A DNA stretch of 64,000 nucleotides from Arthrobacter sp. DWC3 (lineage in GTDB: Bacteria > Actinomycetota > Actinomycetes > Actinomycetales > Micrococcaceae), in contig NZ_PJIP01000002.1 of the NCBI RefSeq assembly GCF_002929375.1, positions 347,820 through 411,819 of the forward strand, given 5' to 3'. Below are positions 43,979 through 53,317 of the stretch, piece by piece. Within the stretch, counting starts at the first letter, position 1; each line of letters opens with the position of its first letter. The notes below the pieces were generated by a model. It saw only the letters and a program-made list of their open reading frames with translations, had not been told where the DNA came from and did not search any database. Position numbers and translations under genes: made by a program.

Positions 43979-45504
43979 TACCGCCGATCGACCAGTGACA
44001 CCGCGGGACGCCCCGACGGCAGGGCTTCCGACCGCAGGATCTGCAGCGCCAGCAGGCACGTCGCCTGGCCCTCGAGCGATGTCAGCGACACGCGCAGCAG
44101 GCCCTCCAGCTTGCCCAGCCGCTGGGCCAGCGTGTTGCGGTGGATGAAGAGCTTCGCGGCCGTGCGCCCGGGCTGCGCATCGTGCTCGAGGAACGCCTCC
44201 AGCGTGCCGAGCAGGTCCACGGCGTGCGCGGCGTCGTACGCGAGAACGGGCGCCAGGAGCTTGTGGGCACCGGCCCGGGCGCCGGAGGACGCCGTGGATG
44301 CGATGAGTGCACGGATACCGAGATCCGGCGCGCGCACCGGCGCCCGGACCTCCCCCACCGTGGTCCCCGCCTGGTGGATGCCCAGGCGGAGCTCGTCGAT
44401 GGAGTGGCAGGGCCCCTTGAGCACGAGGGGCTGATCGGGGAGCTCCCGCACGCAGGCCTCGAGCAGCCCGGACGCGGCGTCCTCCGCGCTCGCTCCCTCC
44501 AGCGGCCCCTGGGCGAAGGCGTAGAGGACGCCCGCCCGGACCTGCACGCGCACGTCGAGGAACCGCGACTGCAGCAGGAGCCGGATCCGCCAGGCATTGG
44601 AGAGGTTCCGGCGTCCCGCGGTCGCAGCGAGCACGAGCGTGGGCTCGTGGACGTCCAGGCCGGTGGACCGGACGGTGGACATGAACTCCTCGAGGGCCAC
44701 ACCGGCCCAGTCGGGCACCTGGTCGAGGAGCGTCTCCAGTTCGCGTTCCTTGTGCGTGGTGGTGTGCAGTGCGGTCTGCAGTTGCACGGCGATGATCGAC
44801 GCCGCCGGCGCCAGCAGCGTCGCCACGGGATGGTCCGACGTCGCCTCCCGCACGATCAGTTGGAACGAGTCGCCGCTGCCCATGGGCAGGGGGATGCTGC
44901 CGTGCCCTGCACCCGTTACATCCGTGAGGTCCGCGGCCGTCCAGACCGAGGCCGACGGTGAGCGCGCGATGACCACCCCTGCGGCGTCGACGATGGCGAG
45001 GTGCCCTTCGGCGGCCTGCGCGGCGGCGTCGAGCACCACCTGCAGGTGCGAGCCGGAGGCGGCGAGCTGCGCGCACTCCTGCGCCAGTTCCCAGGACCTG
45101 TTGACGGCCGTGAAGCGCTCCACCTCCAGCACGTTCGTCACGTGCCGGTGGACCTGCAGGAAGGGGACGGACTGCGGGATCTCCAGCAGCGGCACGTCGA
45201 GGGCCGTCGCCGCCCGCACGAGCCCCGGCGGGATGAGCCGGTGCGCCGTCCCTGTCCCGAAGGCGATGGCGGCCACCCGGACGCGGACGAGCCGCTCCAC
45301 GTAGGCGGTCCAGGTCCGCTGGTCCTCGATGTTCAGGCCGATCCCGTTGGTCAGCAGCACCACGTTGGCACTGAGGAACGGCGTGGGATCGATGGTCTCC
45401 GCGGGGGCGCACCAGCTGATGTCCCAGGCCAGCCGTTCCACCGACGACGGCGTGTGGAGGCGCAGCTGCAGGGCGTCGGCTGCCAGCAGATCGGCGACGA
45501 TCAT
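43978..45504 (-). CDS. PucR family transcriptional regulator
   Basis: 508 residues. The N-terminal purine-catabolism (PucR) domain (about 1-130) is followed by a GAF-like segment and the C-terminal helix-turn-helix (IHRNTLAQRLGKLEGLL, about 460-476), the family signature. PucR regulators usually control catabolism of purines, amides or amino-acid derivatives. It is divergent from the pxpA operon, with 93 bp between the two starts, so pxpA is its likely target. Confidence 0.9.
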   Translation of the reverse strand: MIVADLLAADALQLRLHTPSSVERLAWDISWCAPAETIDPTPFLSANVVLLTNGIGLNIEDQRTWTAYVERLVRVRVAAIAFGTGTAHRLIPPGLVRAATALDVPLLEIPQSVPFLQVHRHVTNVLEVERFTAVNRSWELAQECAQLAASGSHLQVVLDAAAQAAEGHLAIVDAAGVVIARSPSASVWTAADLTDVTGAGHGSIPLPMGSGDSFQLIVREATSDHPVATLLAPAASIIAVQLQTALHTTTHKERELETLLDQVPDWAGVALEEFMSTVRSTGLDVHEPTLVLAATAGRRNLSNAWRIRLLLQSRFLDVRVQVRAGVLYAFAQGPLEGASAEDAASGLLEACVRELPDQPLVLKGPCHSIDELRLGIHQAGTTVGEVRAPVRAPDLGIRALIASTASSGARAGAHKLLAPVLAYDAAHAVDLLGTLEAFLEHDAQPGRTAAKLFIHRNTLAQRLGKLEGLLRVSLTSLEGQATCLLALQILRSEALPSGRPAVSLVDRR

Positions 45505-45585
45505 GGGGTCCTCCTGTGTGCATCTGCCCTCCGGTGGGGGAGAAGCGAGGGCGCGCGCCCACTATATCGGCCCGCCGACGCTCTC

Positions 45586-45591
45586 TAGGGT
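45586..45591 (+). promoter_or_regulatory. -10 element of a leaderless promoter for pxpA
   Basis: TAGGGT followed after 6 nt by the ATG at 45598. It lies in the 93-bp divergent region shared with the PucR gene. Confidence 0.6.
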
Positions 45592-45597
45592 TGTCGC

Positions 45598-46338
45598 ATG
45601 ACGGACGCTCCCCGGCGCACGACGCCGATGATCAACTCGGACATGGGCGAATCGCTCGGCCTCCACTCCTTCGGCAACGACCCCGCCCTCCTCGGGACCG
45701 TGGACGCCATCAACGTGGCCTGCGGCTTCCACTCGGGCGACCCGGACACGATGGCGGAGACCGTCGCGGCGGCCCACGCGAAGGGCGTGCTGATCGGTGC
45801 GCATCCCGGACTCCCGGACCTCGTGGGCTTCGGGCGGCGAGAGATGAAGCTGACCCCGCAGGAGGTGGAGCACATCATGCTCTACCAGGTGGGTGCGCTC
45901 AGCGCCTTCCTGCGACGTGAGGGCGCTCCCCTGAACCACATCAAGCCCCACGGCTCCCTCTACGGAATGCTGGCCCGGGATGCCGACCTCATGAGGGGTG
46001 CCGCCCGGGTGGCACAGCTCTTCGAGGTCCCCGTGTACGGGATCGCCGGCACCGCGCACCAGAGCGTGTGCGAGGAACTCGGGGTGCCCTTCGTTGCGGA
46101 ACTCTACGTGGACCTCAACTACGGACCCGCCGGTGAACTCCTCATCCAGCGCCGGCCCGAGCCCACCGATCCCGCGGCGGCCGCTCGCCGCGTGACCCGC
46201 GCCCTCACGGACGGCGTCGTCGAGGCCTCCGACGGCACGCTGCTCACCATCCCGTTCGACAGCATCTGCGTCCACTCGGACGCGCCCAACTCCCCCGAGG
46301 TGGCGGCGGCGGTCCGCGCCGCCCTCGACTCCCTCTGA
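45598..46338 (+). CDS. pxpA: 5-oxoprolinase subunit PxpA (LamB/YcsF family)
   Basis: 246 residues. MINSDMGESLG (active-site-type N-terminus), NVACGFHSGDPDTM, HIKPHGSLYG and LPFVAEL-type blocks define LamB/YcsF. With PxpB and PxpC it hydrolyses 5-oxo-L-proline to glutamate using ATP. First gene of a five-gene operon, with 33 bp to the biotin carrier gene. The ATG follows a leaderless promoter. Confidence 0.93.
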   Translation: MTDAPRRTTPMINSDMGESLGLHSFGNDPALLGTVDAINVACGFHSGDPDTMAETVAAAHAKGVLIGAHPGLPDLVGFGRREMKLTPQEVEHIMLYQVGALSAFLRREGAPLNHIKPHGSLYGMLARDADLMRGAARVAQLFEVPVYGIAGTAHQSVCEELGVPFVAELYVDLNYGPAGELLIQRRPEPTDPAAAARRVTRALTDGVVEASDGTLLTIPFDSICVHSDAPNSPEVAAAVRAALDSL

Positions 46339-46371
46339 CCTTCCAGCCGACACCCACCCGAAAGGACCCCT

Positions 46372-46611
46372 GTGGCCGACATCGTCTCCCCACTGCCCGG
46401 CATCTTCTACCGCAAGCCCGGCCCCGACAAGGACCCCTACGCGAACGAGGGCGATGCCATCGAGGCGGGCCAGACCATCGGGGTGGTGGAGATCATGAAG
46501 CAGTTCTCCGAGATCCGCAGCGACGTGGCGGGCACCCTCGAGAGCTTCGCCGTCGAGGACTCCGGGACCGTCAATCCCGGGGACGTCATCGCCACGGTGT
46601 CCGAGGGCTAG
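46372..46611 (+). CDS. accB: Biotin carboxyl carrier-like protein
   Basis: 79 residues, GTG start with AAAGGA at 6 nt. It is a single biotinyl-lipoyl domain with EIMKQF near 42-47; the lysine would be biotinylated. The usual E-A-M-K is replaced by E-I-M-K. It is shorter than AccB of fatty-acid synthesis (about 150) because the Ala/Pro-rich N-terminus is absent. It precedes the biotin carboxylase by 3 nt. Confidence 0.88.
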   Translation: MADIVSPLPGIFYRKPGPDKDPYANEGDAIEAGQTIGVVEIMKQFSEIRSDVAGTLESFAVEDSGTVNPGDVIATVSEG

Positions 46612-46614
46612 CGG

Positions 46615-47970
46615 ATGGAACGCCTCCTGATCGCGAACCGCGGGGAGATCGCCGTCCGCGTCATCCGCGCGGCGCGGGAACTGGGAATCGGGACCGTCCT
46701 CGCCGCGAGCGAACCCGACGCCGACTCCTACGCGGCGTCCCTCGCCGACGACGTCCGAGTGATCGGCCCCGCGCCCGCCGCCAAGAGCTACCTCGACGGC
46801 GCCGCGGTGCTCGCGGCGGCCCGGGCCGCCGGGTGCGACGCCGTCCACCCCGGCTACGGCTTCCTGTCCGAGAACGCGCGCTTCGCCCGCTCCGTGCTGG
46901 ACGCCGGCATGACCTGGGTGGGTCCGTCACCGGACGCCATCGAACTCATGGGTAACAAATCCCGGGCACGGCAGGCCGCGCGGGATGCCGGTGTGCCGAC
47001 ACTGCCCGGCAGCGACGGCGCCCTGGACCCCGACGTCGACCCCCTCCCGATCGCTCGGGAGATCGGCTACCCGCTGGTGGTCAAGGCGTCCGCCGGCGGC
47101 GGGGGGCGGGGCATCCGCCTCGTGACGCAGGAGGAGGACCTGGTCCAGACCGTCGACGTCGCCCGCGCCGAGGCCCAGGCGGCGTTCGGCGATCCCGCGG
47201 TGTACCTCGAGCAGTTCGTCTCCCGCGCACGCCACGTCGAGGTGCAGATCCTCGGCGACGGCGAGCGCGTCATCCACCTCGGTGACCGGGACTGCTCGCT
47301 GCAGCGCCGCCAGCAGAAGATCATCGAGGAGGCGCCCGCTCCCCTGCTGCCCGACGCCGTCCGCGACACCATCCGCGCCTCGTCCATCGAGCTCGGCCGC
47401 CAGTGCGACTACTCCGGCCTCGGCACCGTGGAGTTCCTCTACGATCCCGACCGGGAGCAGGCGGCCTTCATCGAGATGAACACCCGGCTGCAGGTGGAGC
47501 ACCCGGTCACGGAGATGGTGACGGGCCTGGACCTCGTCCGGGAGCAACTGCTCGTCGCCTCGACCGGCACGCTGCGGCTCCGTCAGGAGGACATCACCTT
47601 CCGCGGGCACGCGTTCGAGTTCCGCATCAACGCCGAGGACCCCTCGCAGGGCTTCATGCCGAGCCCCGGCACCCTCGCGCGCCTCGACTGGCCGGGCGGA
47701 CCCGGCGTGAGGATCGACGCCGGCGTGGTCGCGGGGTCCGCCGTCGCGCCGTTCTACGACTCGTTGCTCGCCAAACTCGTGGTGTGGGACGAGGACCGCA
47801 CCGCGGCCATCAAGCGCTCGGCGCGGGCACTCGCGGAGGTCCGGATCGAGGGCGTCAAGACCACCCTGCCGCTCCTGGCGACGGTCCTCCACCGGCCCGA
47901 GGTCCGCGACGTGACGCACCACTCGAAGTTCATCGAATCGACCCCCGACCTCCTCGGAGCTGACGCATGA
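46615..47970 (+). CDS. accC: Biotin carboxylase (AccC-type)
   Basis: 451 residues. It carboxylates the biotin on the carrier with bicarbonate and ATP. IANRGEIAVRVIRAARELG at the N-terminus, the ATP-grasp loop KASAGGGGRGIR near 157-168, and EMNTRLQVEHPVTE near 286-299 are all present. Overlaps the PxpB gene as ATGA (47967-47970). In this operon it probably serves a substrate-specific carboxylation rather than acetyl-CoA, as no carboxyltransferase of the ACC type is present. Confidence 0.93.
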   Translation: MERLLIANRGEIAVRVIRAARELGIGTVLAASEPDADSYAASLADDVRVIGPAPAAKSYLDGAAVLAAARAAGCDAVHPGYGFLSENARFARSVLDAGMTWVGPSPDAIELMGNKSRARQAARDAGVPTLPGSDGALDPDVDPLPIAREIGYPLVVKASAGGGGRGIRLVTQEEDLVQTVDVARAEAQAAFGDPAVYLEQFVSRARHVEVQILGDGERVIHLGDRDCSLQRRQQKIIEEAPAPLLPDAVRDTIRASSIELGRQCDYSGLGTVEFLYDPDREQAAFIEMNTRLQVEHPVTEMVTGLDLVREQLLVASTGTLRLRQEDITFRGHAFEFRINAEDPSQGFMPSPGTLARLDWPGGPGVRIDAGVVAGSAVAPFYDSLLAKLVVWDEDRTAAIKRSARALAEVRIEGVKTTLPLLATVLHRPEVRDVTHHSKFIESTPDLLGADA

Positions 47971-48869
47971 GCCACGCACCCCAGCACCTCGACGCCGCCC
48001 GCTACACCTGGGGCGGCGACGAATTCCTCTTCGTCGAGATCTCCGAGAGCATGAGCCTCGCCGCCAACTTCAAGGCCAACGCCATGGCGACCCGGCTCGC
48101 GGCGCGCGAACTCGACGGCGTGGTGGACATCTGTCCCGCCAACGCCTCCCTGCTGCTGCGCTTCGATCCCGACGTGATCCCGCCCGACGAACTCGAGGCC
48201 CTCGTGCGGCAGGTCGAGGAGGAGGTCGCCCAGCTGAGCGAGCAGACCCTCGAGACCCGCATCATCGAGATCCCCGTCTGGTACGACGACCCCTACACCC
48301 GCGAGACGGGCGCACGCTTCCGCAAGGGCCACCAGCGTCCCGACGGCACGGACCTGGACTTCGCGGCCGAGGAGAACAACCTCCCGTCACCGCAGGAATT
48401 CATCCGCAAGCACCACGAGTCGCCGTGGCTGGTGTCCATGGTGGGGTTCGTCGCAGGGCTGCCGTTCATGTTCCAGATCGTGCCCCAGGAGGACCAGCTC
48501 GAGGTCCCGAAGTACCTCAGCCCGCGCACCGACACCCCGCCGCTGACCGTCGGCCACGGAGGCTGCTTCGCCTGCATCTACTCGGTGCGGGGTGCCGGCG
48601 GCTACCAGATGTTCGGGATCGCCGCGGCGCCCATCTTCGATCCGGCGCAGAAGCTCGGGGACTTCTCGGACTTCATGATCTTCTTCCGGCCCGGCGACAT
48701 CGTGAAGTTCAAGCCGGTCGACGAGGACGAGTACAAGGCCATTCAGGCGGAGGTCGACGCCGGGACGTTCACCTACCGCCAGGTCCCCGTGACCTTCGAC
48801 CTGCAGAAGGCCCTGACCGACCCCACCGCACACAACCGGGACATTCTGGAGAAGCTCAATGGCATTTGA
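47967..48869 (+). CDS. pxpB: 5-oxoprolinase subunit PxpB / KipI-type
   Basis: 300 residues. The N-terminus (WGGDEFLFVEISESMSL) and GHGGCFACIYSVRGAGGYQMFGI belong to the carboxyltransferase-like domain CT_C_D. It is longer than the 230-residue PxpB of Bacillus, with an extra middle segment (about 90-130). It overlaps biotin carboxylase at the start and the next gene at the stop by 11 nt, so the order is fixed. Confidence 0.9.
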   Translation: MSHAPQHLDAARYTWGGDEFLFVEISESMSLAANFKANAMATRLAARELDGVVDICPANASLLLRFDPDVIPPDELEALVRQVEEEVAQLSEQTLETRIIEIPVWYDDPYTRETGARFRKGHQRPDGTDLDFAAEENNLPSPQEFIRKHHESPWLVSMVGFVAGLPFMFQIVPQEDQLEVPKYLSPRTDTPPLTVGHGGCFACIYSVRGAGGYQMFGIAAAPIFDPAQKLGDFSDFMIFFRPGDIVKFKPVDEDEYKAIQAEVDAGTFTYRQVPVTFDLQKALTDPTAHNRDILEKLNGI

Positions 48870-49821
48870 CATCCTCGAACCCGGACTCGCCACCTCGGTC
48901 CAGGACCGCGGCCGGTTCGGCTACTACAACGTCGGCATCCCGCAGGGCGGGGCCATGGACCAGCTGTCCGCCTCGATGGCGAACGCCCTGGTGGGTAACA
49001 GCGCGGGCGACGCCGTCCTCGAGTGCGCCTACCTCGGCCCGAAGTTCACCACCGACACCGACGCCGTCATCGCCGTCACGGGTGCGCCCGTCGCGGTGCG
49101 CGTGAACGGCGCTCCGGCGGAGCAGTGGACCCGGCTGTCGCTGGCCGCCGGGGACGAGGTGTCCTTCGGGATGCTTTCGGGCGGGACGCGCTACTACATC
49201 GCCGTGCAGGGCGGCATCGACGTGCCGGAGGTCCTGGGCAGCCGCAGCACGTACACGCTCGGCGCCCTCGGCGGCTTCCAGGGCCGCACCCTCAAGGCAG
49301 GCGACACGGTGCCGGTGGGAGCGCCGTCGGGCAGTCCCTCCACCAGGGACGCGATCCCCGAGGAGTTGCGGCCCGTCTACGCGAAGGAGGTGACGGTGCG
49401 CATCCTGCCGGGTCTCTACGACCACCGCCTGACCGCGGAGGGCATGGAGACCCTCGTGAGCACGGCGTGGAAGCTGACGCCCGTGGCGGACCGCACGGGC
49501 CTGCGCTACTCCGGTCCTGACCTCGAGTGGAAGCCGCGCGTGCAGCCCTTCGGCGCAGGCTCGGACCCCTCGAACATCGTGGACGCCGGCTACGCCATCG
49601 GGTCCATCCAGGTGCCGGGCGGCAAGGAGCCGATCGTGCTGCACCGGGATGCGGTCTCCGGTGGCGGCTACGCGATGGTGGCGACGGTCATCAGCGCCGA
49701 CATGGACGTCGTCGCCCGCAGCGCACCCGGGACGCAGACGCACTTCGAGCCCGTGACGATGGAGCAGGCCCTCGCGGCCCGGGCGGATGCGGCGAAGGTA
49801 AGGCGTGCCGTCCGGGGATGA
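48859..49821 (+). CDS. pxpC: 5-oxoprolinase subunit PxpC / biotin-dependent carboxyltransferase
   Basis: 320 residues. DILEPGLATSVQDRGRFGYYNVGIPQGGAMDQ is the classic KipA/PxpC start, and GFQGRTLKAGD and GGGYAMVATVISADM are the conserved central and C-terminal blocks. Relatives are annotated either as PxpC or as the biotin-dependent carboxyltransferase of urea-carboxylase-like systems. Last gene of the operon; the next gene starts 80 bp away. Confidence 0.9.
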   Translation: MAFDILEPGLATSVQDRGRFGYYNVGIPQGGAMDQLSASMANALVGNSAGDAVLECAYLGPKFTTDTDAVIAVTGAPVAVRVNGAPAEQWTRLSLAAGDEVSFGMLSGGTRYYIAVQGGIDVPEVLGSRSTYTLGALGGFQGRTLKAGDTVPVGAPSGSPSTRDAIPEELRPVYAKEVTVRILPGLYDHRLTAEGMETLVSTAWKLTPVADRTGLRYSGPDLEWKPRVQPFGAGSDPSNIVDAGYAIGSIQVPGGKEPIVLHRDAVSGGGYAMVATVISADMDVVARSAPGTQTHFEPVTMEQALAARADAAKVRRAVRG

Positions 49822-49901
49822 ATGACCTGTACCAGGGTGAACGACCGTCCGTGCCGTCAGGCCGGCTCTCCTGAGGGGGCGTCGGCGAAAGGAGCAATGC
49901 C

Positions 49902-50909
49902 ATGGAGCACAAGCTGTTCGACCTGGGGGATTTCAGCCTCCAGAAGGGGTCCGTTCTTCCGTCCGCCCGGCTCGGCTACACGACGCTGGGTGAGTTGAAC
50001 GACGCGAAGGACAACGTGGTCATCTGCCCGACGTGGTTCACTGCCACGCCGACCGACACGGCGACCTGGATGACCGGCGAGGACCGCGCTCTGAAGCCGA
50101 GCGAATATTTCATCATCGTGCCCAACCACTTCGGGGCGGCGGTCTCCTCCTCGCCCAGCAACACGCCTCCCCCGTTCGGCAGGGGCACGTTCCCGCGCGT
50201 CACCGTTTACGACAACATCGACGCGCAGTACCGGCTGGTGACCGAGGAGTTCGGGATCGAGAAGATCCGGTTGGTCTCCAGCTGGTCCATGGGTGCCTGC
50301 CAGAGCTACGCCTGGGCCGCACTCCACCCGGAGATGGTCCAGGCCATAGCGCCCATTTCCGGCTCGGCCCGCACAGCCCACTACAACAAGGTGTTCCTCT
50401 ACTCGCTCATCCGGGCGATCACCGCAGATCCCGACTGGAACGACGGCTTCTACGGTGACAAACCCCCGGTACGCGGCCTTCGGACCTTCGCGTCCATCTA
50501 CGCCGGGTGGGGCTTGTCGGAGGCGTTCTACCGGGAGGAGGTGTACCGCGGGTTCGGAGCGAGCACCCCGGAGGAATTCGTCGAGATCTTCTGGGAACCG
50601 TTCTTCCTGCAGTGCGACGCCAACGACCTCCTGGCCCAGATCCGGACCTGGCTCCACAACGACCTCGGCGACCACCCGACTTTCGGTGGTGACTTCGACG
50701 CGGCGCTCGGTGCGATCCGGGCCAGGACGATCATCATGAATGCCGACACGGACCGGTACTTTCCGCCCGTCGACAGCGACTACGAGGCCTCCCGTATCCC
50801 GGGGGCCACCGCCAGGCCCATCCCGACCATCTGGGGGCATCTGGCTCCCTTCAATGCGGCCGACCAGGCGTTCATCGACGAGGGCATCAGGGAACTGCTC
50901 ACCGACTGA
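49902..50909 (+). CDS. MetX-like alpha/beta hydrolase
   Basis: 335 residues. The nucleophile serine is in the LVSSWSMGACQSYAWA block near residue 130; the Asp is in MNADTDRYFPP near 285 and the His in TIWGHLAPF near 313. This is the homoserine O-acetyltransferase-like branch. It acts on an unknown ester or acyl donor. AAAGGAGC precedes the ATG. It is probably separate from the pxp operon and faces the LacI gene tail-to-tail. Confidence 0.85.
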   Translation: MEHKLFDLGDFSLQKGSVLPSARLGYTTLGELNDAKDNVVICPTWFTATPTDTATWMTGEDRALKPSEYFIIVPNHFGAAVSSSPSNTPPPFGRGTFPRVTVYDNIDAQYRLVTEEFGIEKIRLVSSWSMGACQSYAWAALHPEMVQAIAPISGSARTAHYNKVFLYSLIRAITADPDWNDGFYGDKPPVRGLRTFASIYAGWGLSEAFYREEVYRGFGASTPEEFVEIFWEPFFLQCDANDLLAQIRTWLHNDLGDHPTFGGDFDAALGAIRARTIIMNADTDRYFPPVDSDYEASRIPGATARPIPTIWGHLAPFNAADQAFIDEGIRELLTD

Positions 50910-50934
50910 AGGCGATGACTGGGAGGCCTGGCGC

Positions 50935-52026
50935 CTAGAGGTCGCGTCCCGCGGAGGGATACGCGTGCGCCGCGACGGCACCGGTCCACGCGACCGCGCC
51001 CGACGCGCTGCTCTCCCGGACGAAGAGTTCCGAGGGGTGGCGTACCGAGGCGACGTCCTCGCCTGCCATGACGCGCCGGAGCATGCCGACGGCGGTCCTG
51101 CCGATCTCGAGCATCGGCGAGCGCACCGACGTCAGGGGGATGGGCAGCTGCGCGGCCAGGGAGGTGTCGTTGAATCCGACGACGGCGATGTCCTGGCCGA
51201 CCACGAGTCCCGCCGCCCGGAAGGCACCCATGGCCCCGATCGCGGCGAAGTCGTTGACGGCGAAGACCGCCGTCGGGGTCTCGCCGCCGAGGCGGAGCAG
51301 CTCCTCGCCGGCCTGGCGTCCGCCCTCGGTGTCGAAGCGGGACGGCAGGATGCGGTCCTCCGGCACCTCCCCGCCCAGTTCGTGCCAGCGTTCGACGAAC
51401 CCGGCCGTCCGGTCCACGCCGGTGCTGGCGTACGGCTCGCCCGCGATGATCGCGACGGAGCGGTGCCCCGCGCTCCACAGGTGGTCCGCGACGAGCCGGC
51501 CCCCGCCGGTGTCGTCGCAGGTGGACGACGGGAACCCCGGGTAGCGGCGGTTCATGAGGACGAAGGGCACGTGCCGTTTGACGAGGTCGTCCACCAGGCT
51601 GCTGCCCGCATGTACGTCCCCGAGGATCAGGCCGTCCACCCGCCGTGCCAGCATGATCTCGGCCTTGCGGCGCTGCTCGTCGAGGTCGTCGTGGGAGTTC
51701 ATCACGAAGGTGGAGTGGTTGCTCTCGGCGGCGGCCTCCTCGACGCCCTCGTACATGGTGGCGAGCACGATGTCCGAGAGGCGGGGAACGATGACGCCGA
51801 TGGCCCGCGTGCGCCGGGTCCTCAGGCTGGTGGCCTGCGGATCGGGTGAATAGCCCCTCAGCTTCGCGAGGTCGCGCACCCTGGTGGCGGTCTCCGTCGA
51901 CGCCGCTCCCCGGGCCACGTCCGTGTCCGAGTGCAGCACCCGGGAGACCGTGGAGACATGGATGCCGAGCTCGGCGGCGAGGTCCTTCAGTGTGACGGCC
52001 GCGCGTCGTCTTCCTGCTGGATCCAC
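50935..52026 (-). CDS. LacI family transcriptional repressor
   Basis: 363 residues, GTG start. The helix-turn-helix and hinge (VTLKDLAAELGIHVSTVSRVLH, about 10-31) are followed by a periplasmic-binding-protein-like effector domain (IGVIVPRLSDIVLATMYEG). A minor-groove hinge AKLRGYSPDPQA is present. The divergent region 52027-52250 holds two operators, one perfect 18-bp palindrome near its own start and one just upstream of the asparaginase ribosome site, so it likely represses both itself and the imide operon. Confidence 0.93.
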   Translation of the reverse strand: MDPAGRRRAAVTLKDLAAELGIHVSTVSRVLHSDTDVARGAASTETATRVRDLAKLRGYSPDPQATSLRTRRTRAIGVIVPRLSDIVLATMYEGVEEAAAESNHSTFVMNSHDDLDEQRRKAEIMLARRVDGLILGDVHAGSSLVDDLVKRHVPFVLMNRRYPGFPSSTCDDTGGGRLVADHLWSAGHRSVAIIAGEPYASTGVDRTAGFVERWHELGGEVPEDRILPSRFDTEGGRQAGEELLRLGGETPTAVFAVNDFAAIGAMGAFRAAGLVVGQDIAVVGFNDTSLAAQLPIPLTSVRSPMLEIGRTAVGMLRRVMAGEDVASVRHPSELFVRESSASGAVAWTGAVAAHAYPSAGRDL

Positions 52027-52126
52027 GTGCTTTCCCCCGTCCCGGTGGTGCGTTTGTTTCGGCTGCGTGAAATCTCGGACGATCCATTGACGAGATCCAG
52101 GTCACATCCTATGGTTTTGCTCATTC

Positions 52127-52144
52127 AACCCAAACGTTTGGGTT
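52127..52144. promoter_or_regulatory. 18-bp perfect palindrome, LacI-type operator 1
   Basis: AACCCAAACGTTTGGGTT, perfectly symmetric around CG, the form of a LacI/GalR operator. It lies between lacI and the asparaginase gene and shares the core CCCAAACG with operator 2. Confidence 0.88.
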
Positions 52145-52220
52145 TCGTCCAGTTCCACGCAGGTCGCACCGCGCAGAACCCCTGACATCCGTCCCGGTCT
52201 TCTGCTTTCCGTAACGCTCG

Positions 52221-52234
52221 CCCAAACGATTGGG
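52221..52234 (+). promoter_or_regulatory. LacI-type operator 2, directly upstream of the asparaginase ribosome site
   Basis: CCCAAACGATTGGG, one mismatch from operator 1. It ends 1-2 nt before TAAGGAGG, the ribosome binding site of the asparaginase at 52251, so a bound repressor would block the transcript. Confidence 0.85.
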
Positions 52235-52250
52235 TAAGGAGGAAGCACCG

Positions 52251-53279
52251 ATGGAATCCCTTGCCACCGGGCACGTCGTACTGCTGGCGACGGGCGGCAC
52301 GATCGCCTCCCGCACGCATGCCGCCGACGGCGCGACCGTGGCCGCCGATGCGGGCGGTGCCGTCCTCGCCGCTGCGGGTACGGGCACCGTCGCGGTCGAG
52401 GTCGTGGACCTCATGCAGAAGGGCTCGTACCTCCTCACCTTCGACGACATGCTCGCGGTCTGCGCGGCCATCCGCACGGCGCTCGAGTCCCCGGAGACGC
52501 TCGGGATCGTCGTCACGCACGGGACGGACTCCATGGAGGAGACCGCCTATCTCGCCGACCTCCTCCACGACGATCCGCGGCCGGTGGTCTTCACGGGCGC
52601 CCAGCGTGCCGCTGACAGCACGGAGCCGGACGGTCCGGCGAACCTGCGCGCCGCGATCGCCCTCGCGGCGTCCCCGGATGCCCGGGGCAGGGGCGCGATG
52701 ATCGTGTTCGACGGCGAGGTCTTCGCCCTCCCGGCGACGAGGAAGTCCGAGACGACGGCGCTCCGTGCGTTCAGCAACCCGGACCTCGGCCCGGCGGGGT
52801 CGGTCTCGGCCGGCGGCGCGATCACGCTGGCCCCTGCCGCCCGGCGGCCCTTCCCGCTCCCCGCTCCCCATGCTGGAACGGGCACCCGCGTGGACGTCGT
52901 CGCCTGCTACCCGGGCGCCGACGCGGCCCTCTTCGAGGCGGCGGTGGCCGCCGGCGCCCGCGGGATCGTCCTCGAGGCCACCGGGCTCGGCAACGCGAAC
53001 ACGGAACTCAGCGACGCCGTCCGAGCCGCGGTGGAGGACGGCGTCGTCGTGGTCACCAGCACCCGCGTCCACGCGGGACCGGTGCGGGGCGTCTACGGAG
53101 CCGGTGGCGGCAGGACCCTCGAGGACGCCGGAGCCGTCCCGTCCGGGCTGCTCCGTCCATCCCAGACCCGCACCCTCCTGCAGACGCTGCTCGCCCTCGG
53201 ACTGCCCGCCGAGCAGGTCATCGGCGAGATCCGGCAGCGGGGCGACCCCGAACGCACGGCTCCCGAACCGCCCGCTTGA
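52251..53279 (+). CDS. Asparaginase-type amidohydrolase
   Basis: 342 residues. [11 protein letters not shown] (catalytic Thr) and [15 protein letters not shown] (second Thr, with HGTD) are the two L-asparaginase signatures. It hydrolyses the side-chain amide of asparagine or a related half-amide. AAGGAGG lies 6 nt before the ATG. It is followed by a deacetylase-fold hydrolase, the start of which lies 38 nt after the stop. Because the next gene may produce a half-amide, the natural substrate may be that product rather than asparagine. Confidence 0.9.
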   Translation: MESLATGHVVLLATGGTIASRTHAADGATVAADAGGAVLAAAGTGTVAVEVVDLMQKGSYLLTFDDMLAVCAAIRTALESPETLGIVVTHGTDSMEETAYLADLLHDDPRPVVFTGAQRAADSTEPDGPANLRAAIALAASPDARGRGAMIVFDGEVFALPATRKSETTALRAFSNPDLGPAGSVSAGGAITLAPAARRPFPLPAPHAGTGTRVDVVACYPGADAALFEAAVAAGARGIVLEATGLGNANTELSDAVRAAVEDGVVVVTSTRVHAGPVRGVYGAGGGRTLEDAGAVPSGLLRPSQTRTLLQTLLALGLPAEQVIGEIRQRGDPERTAPEPPA

Positions 53280-53317
53280 TTCCTCCCGATCTCATCCACC
53301 CCAGGAAAGGCCGACCC

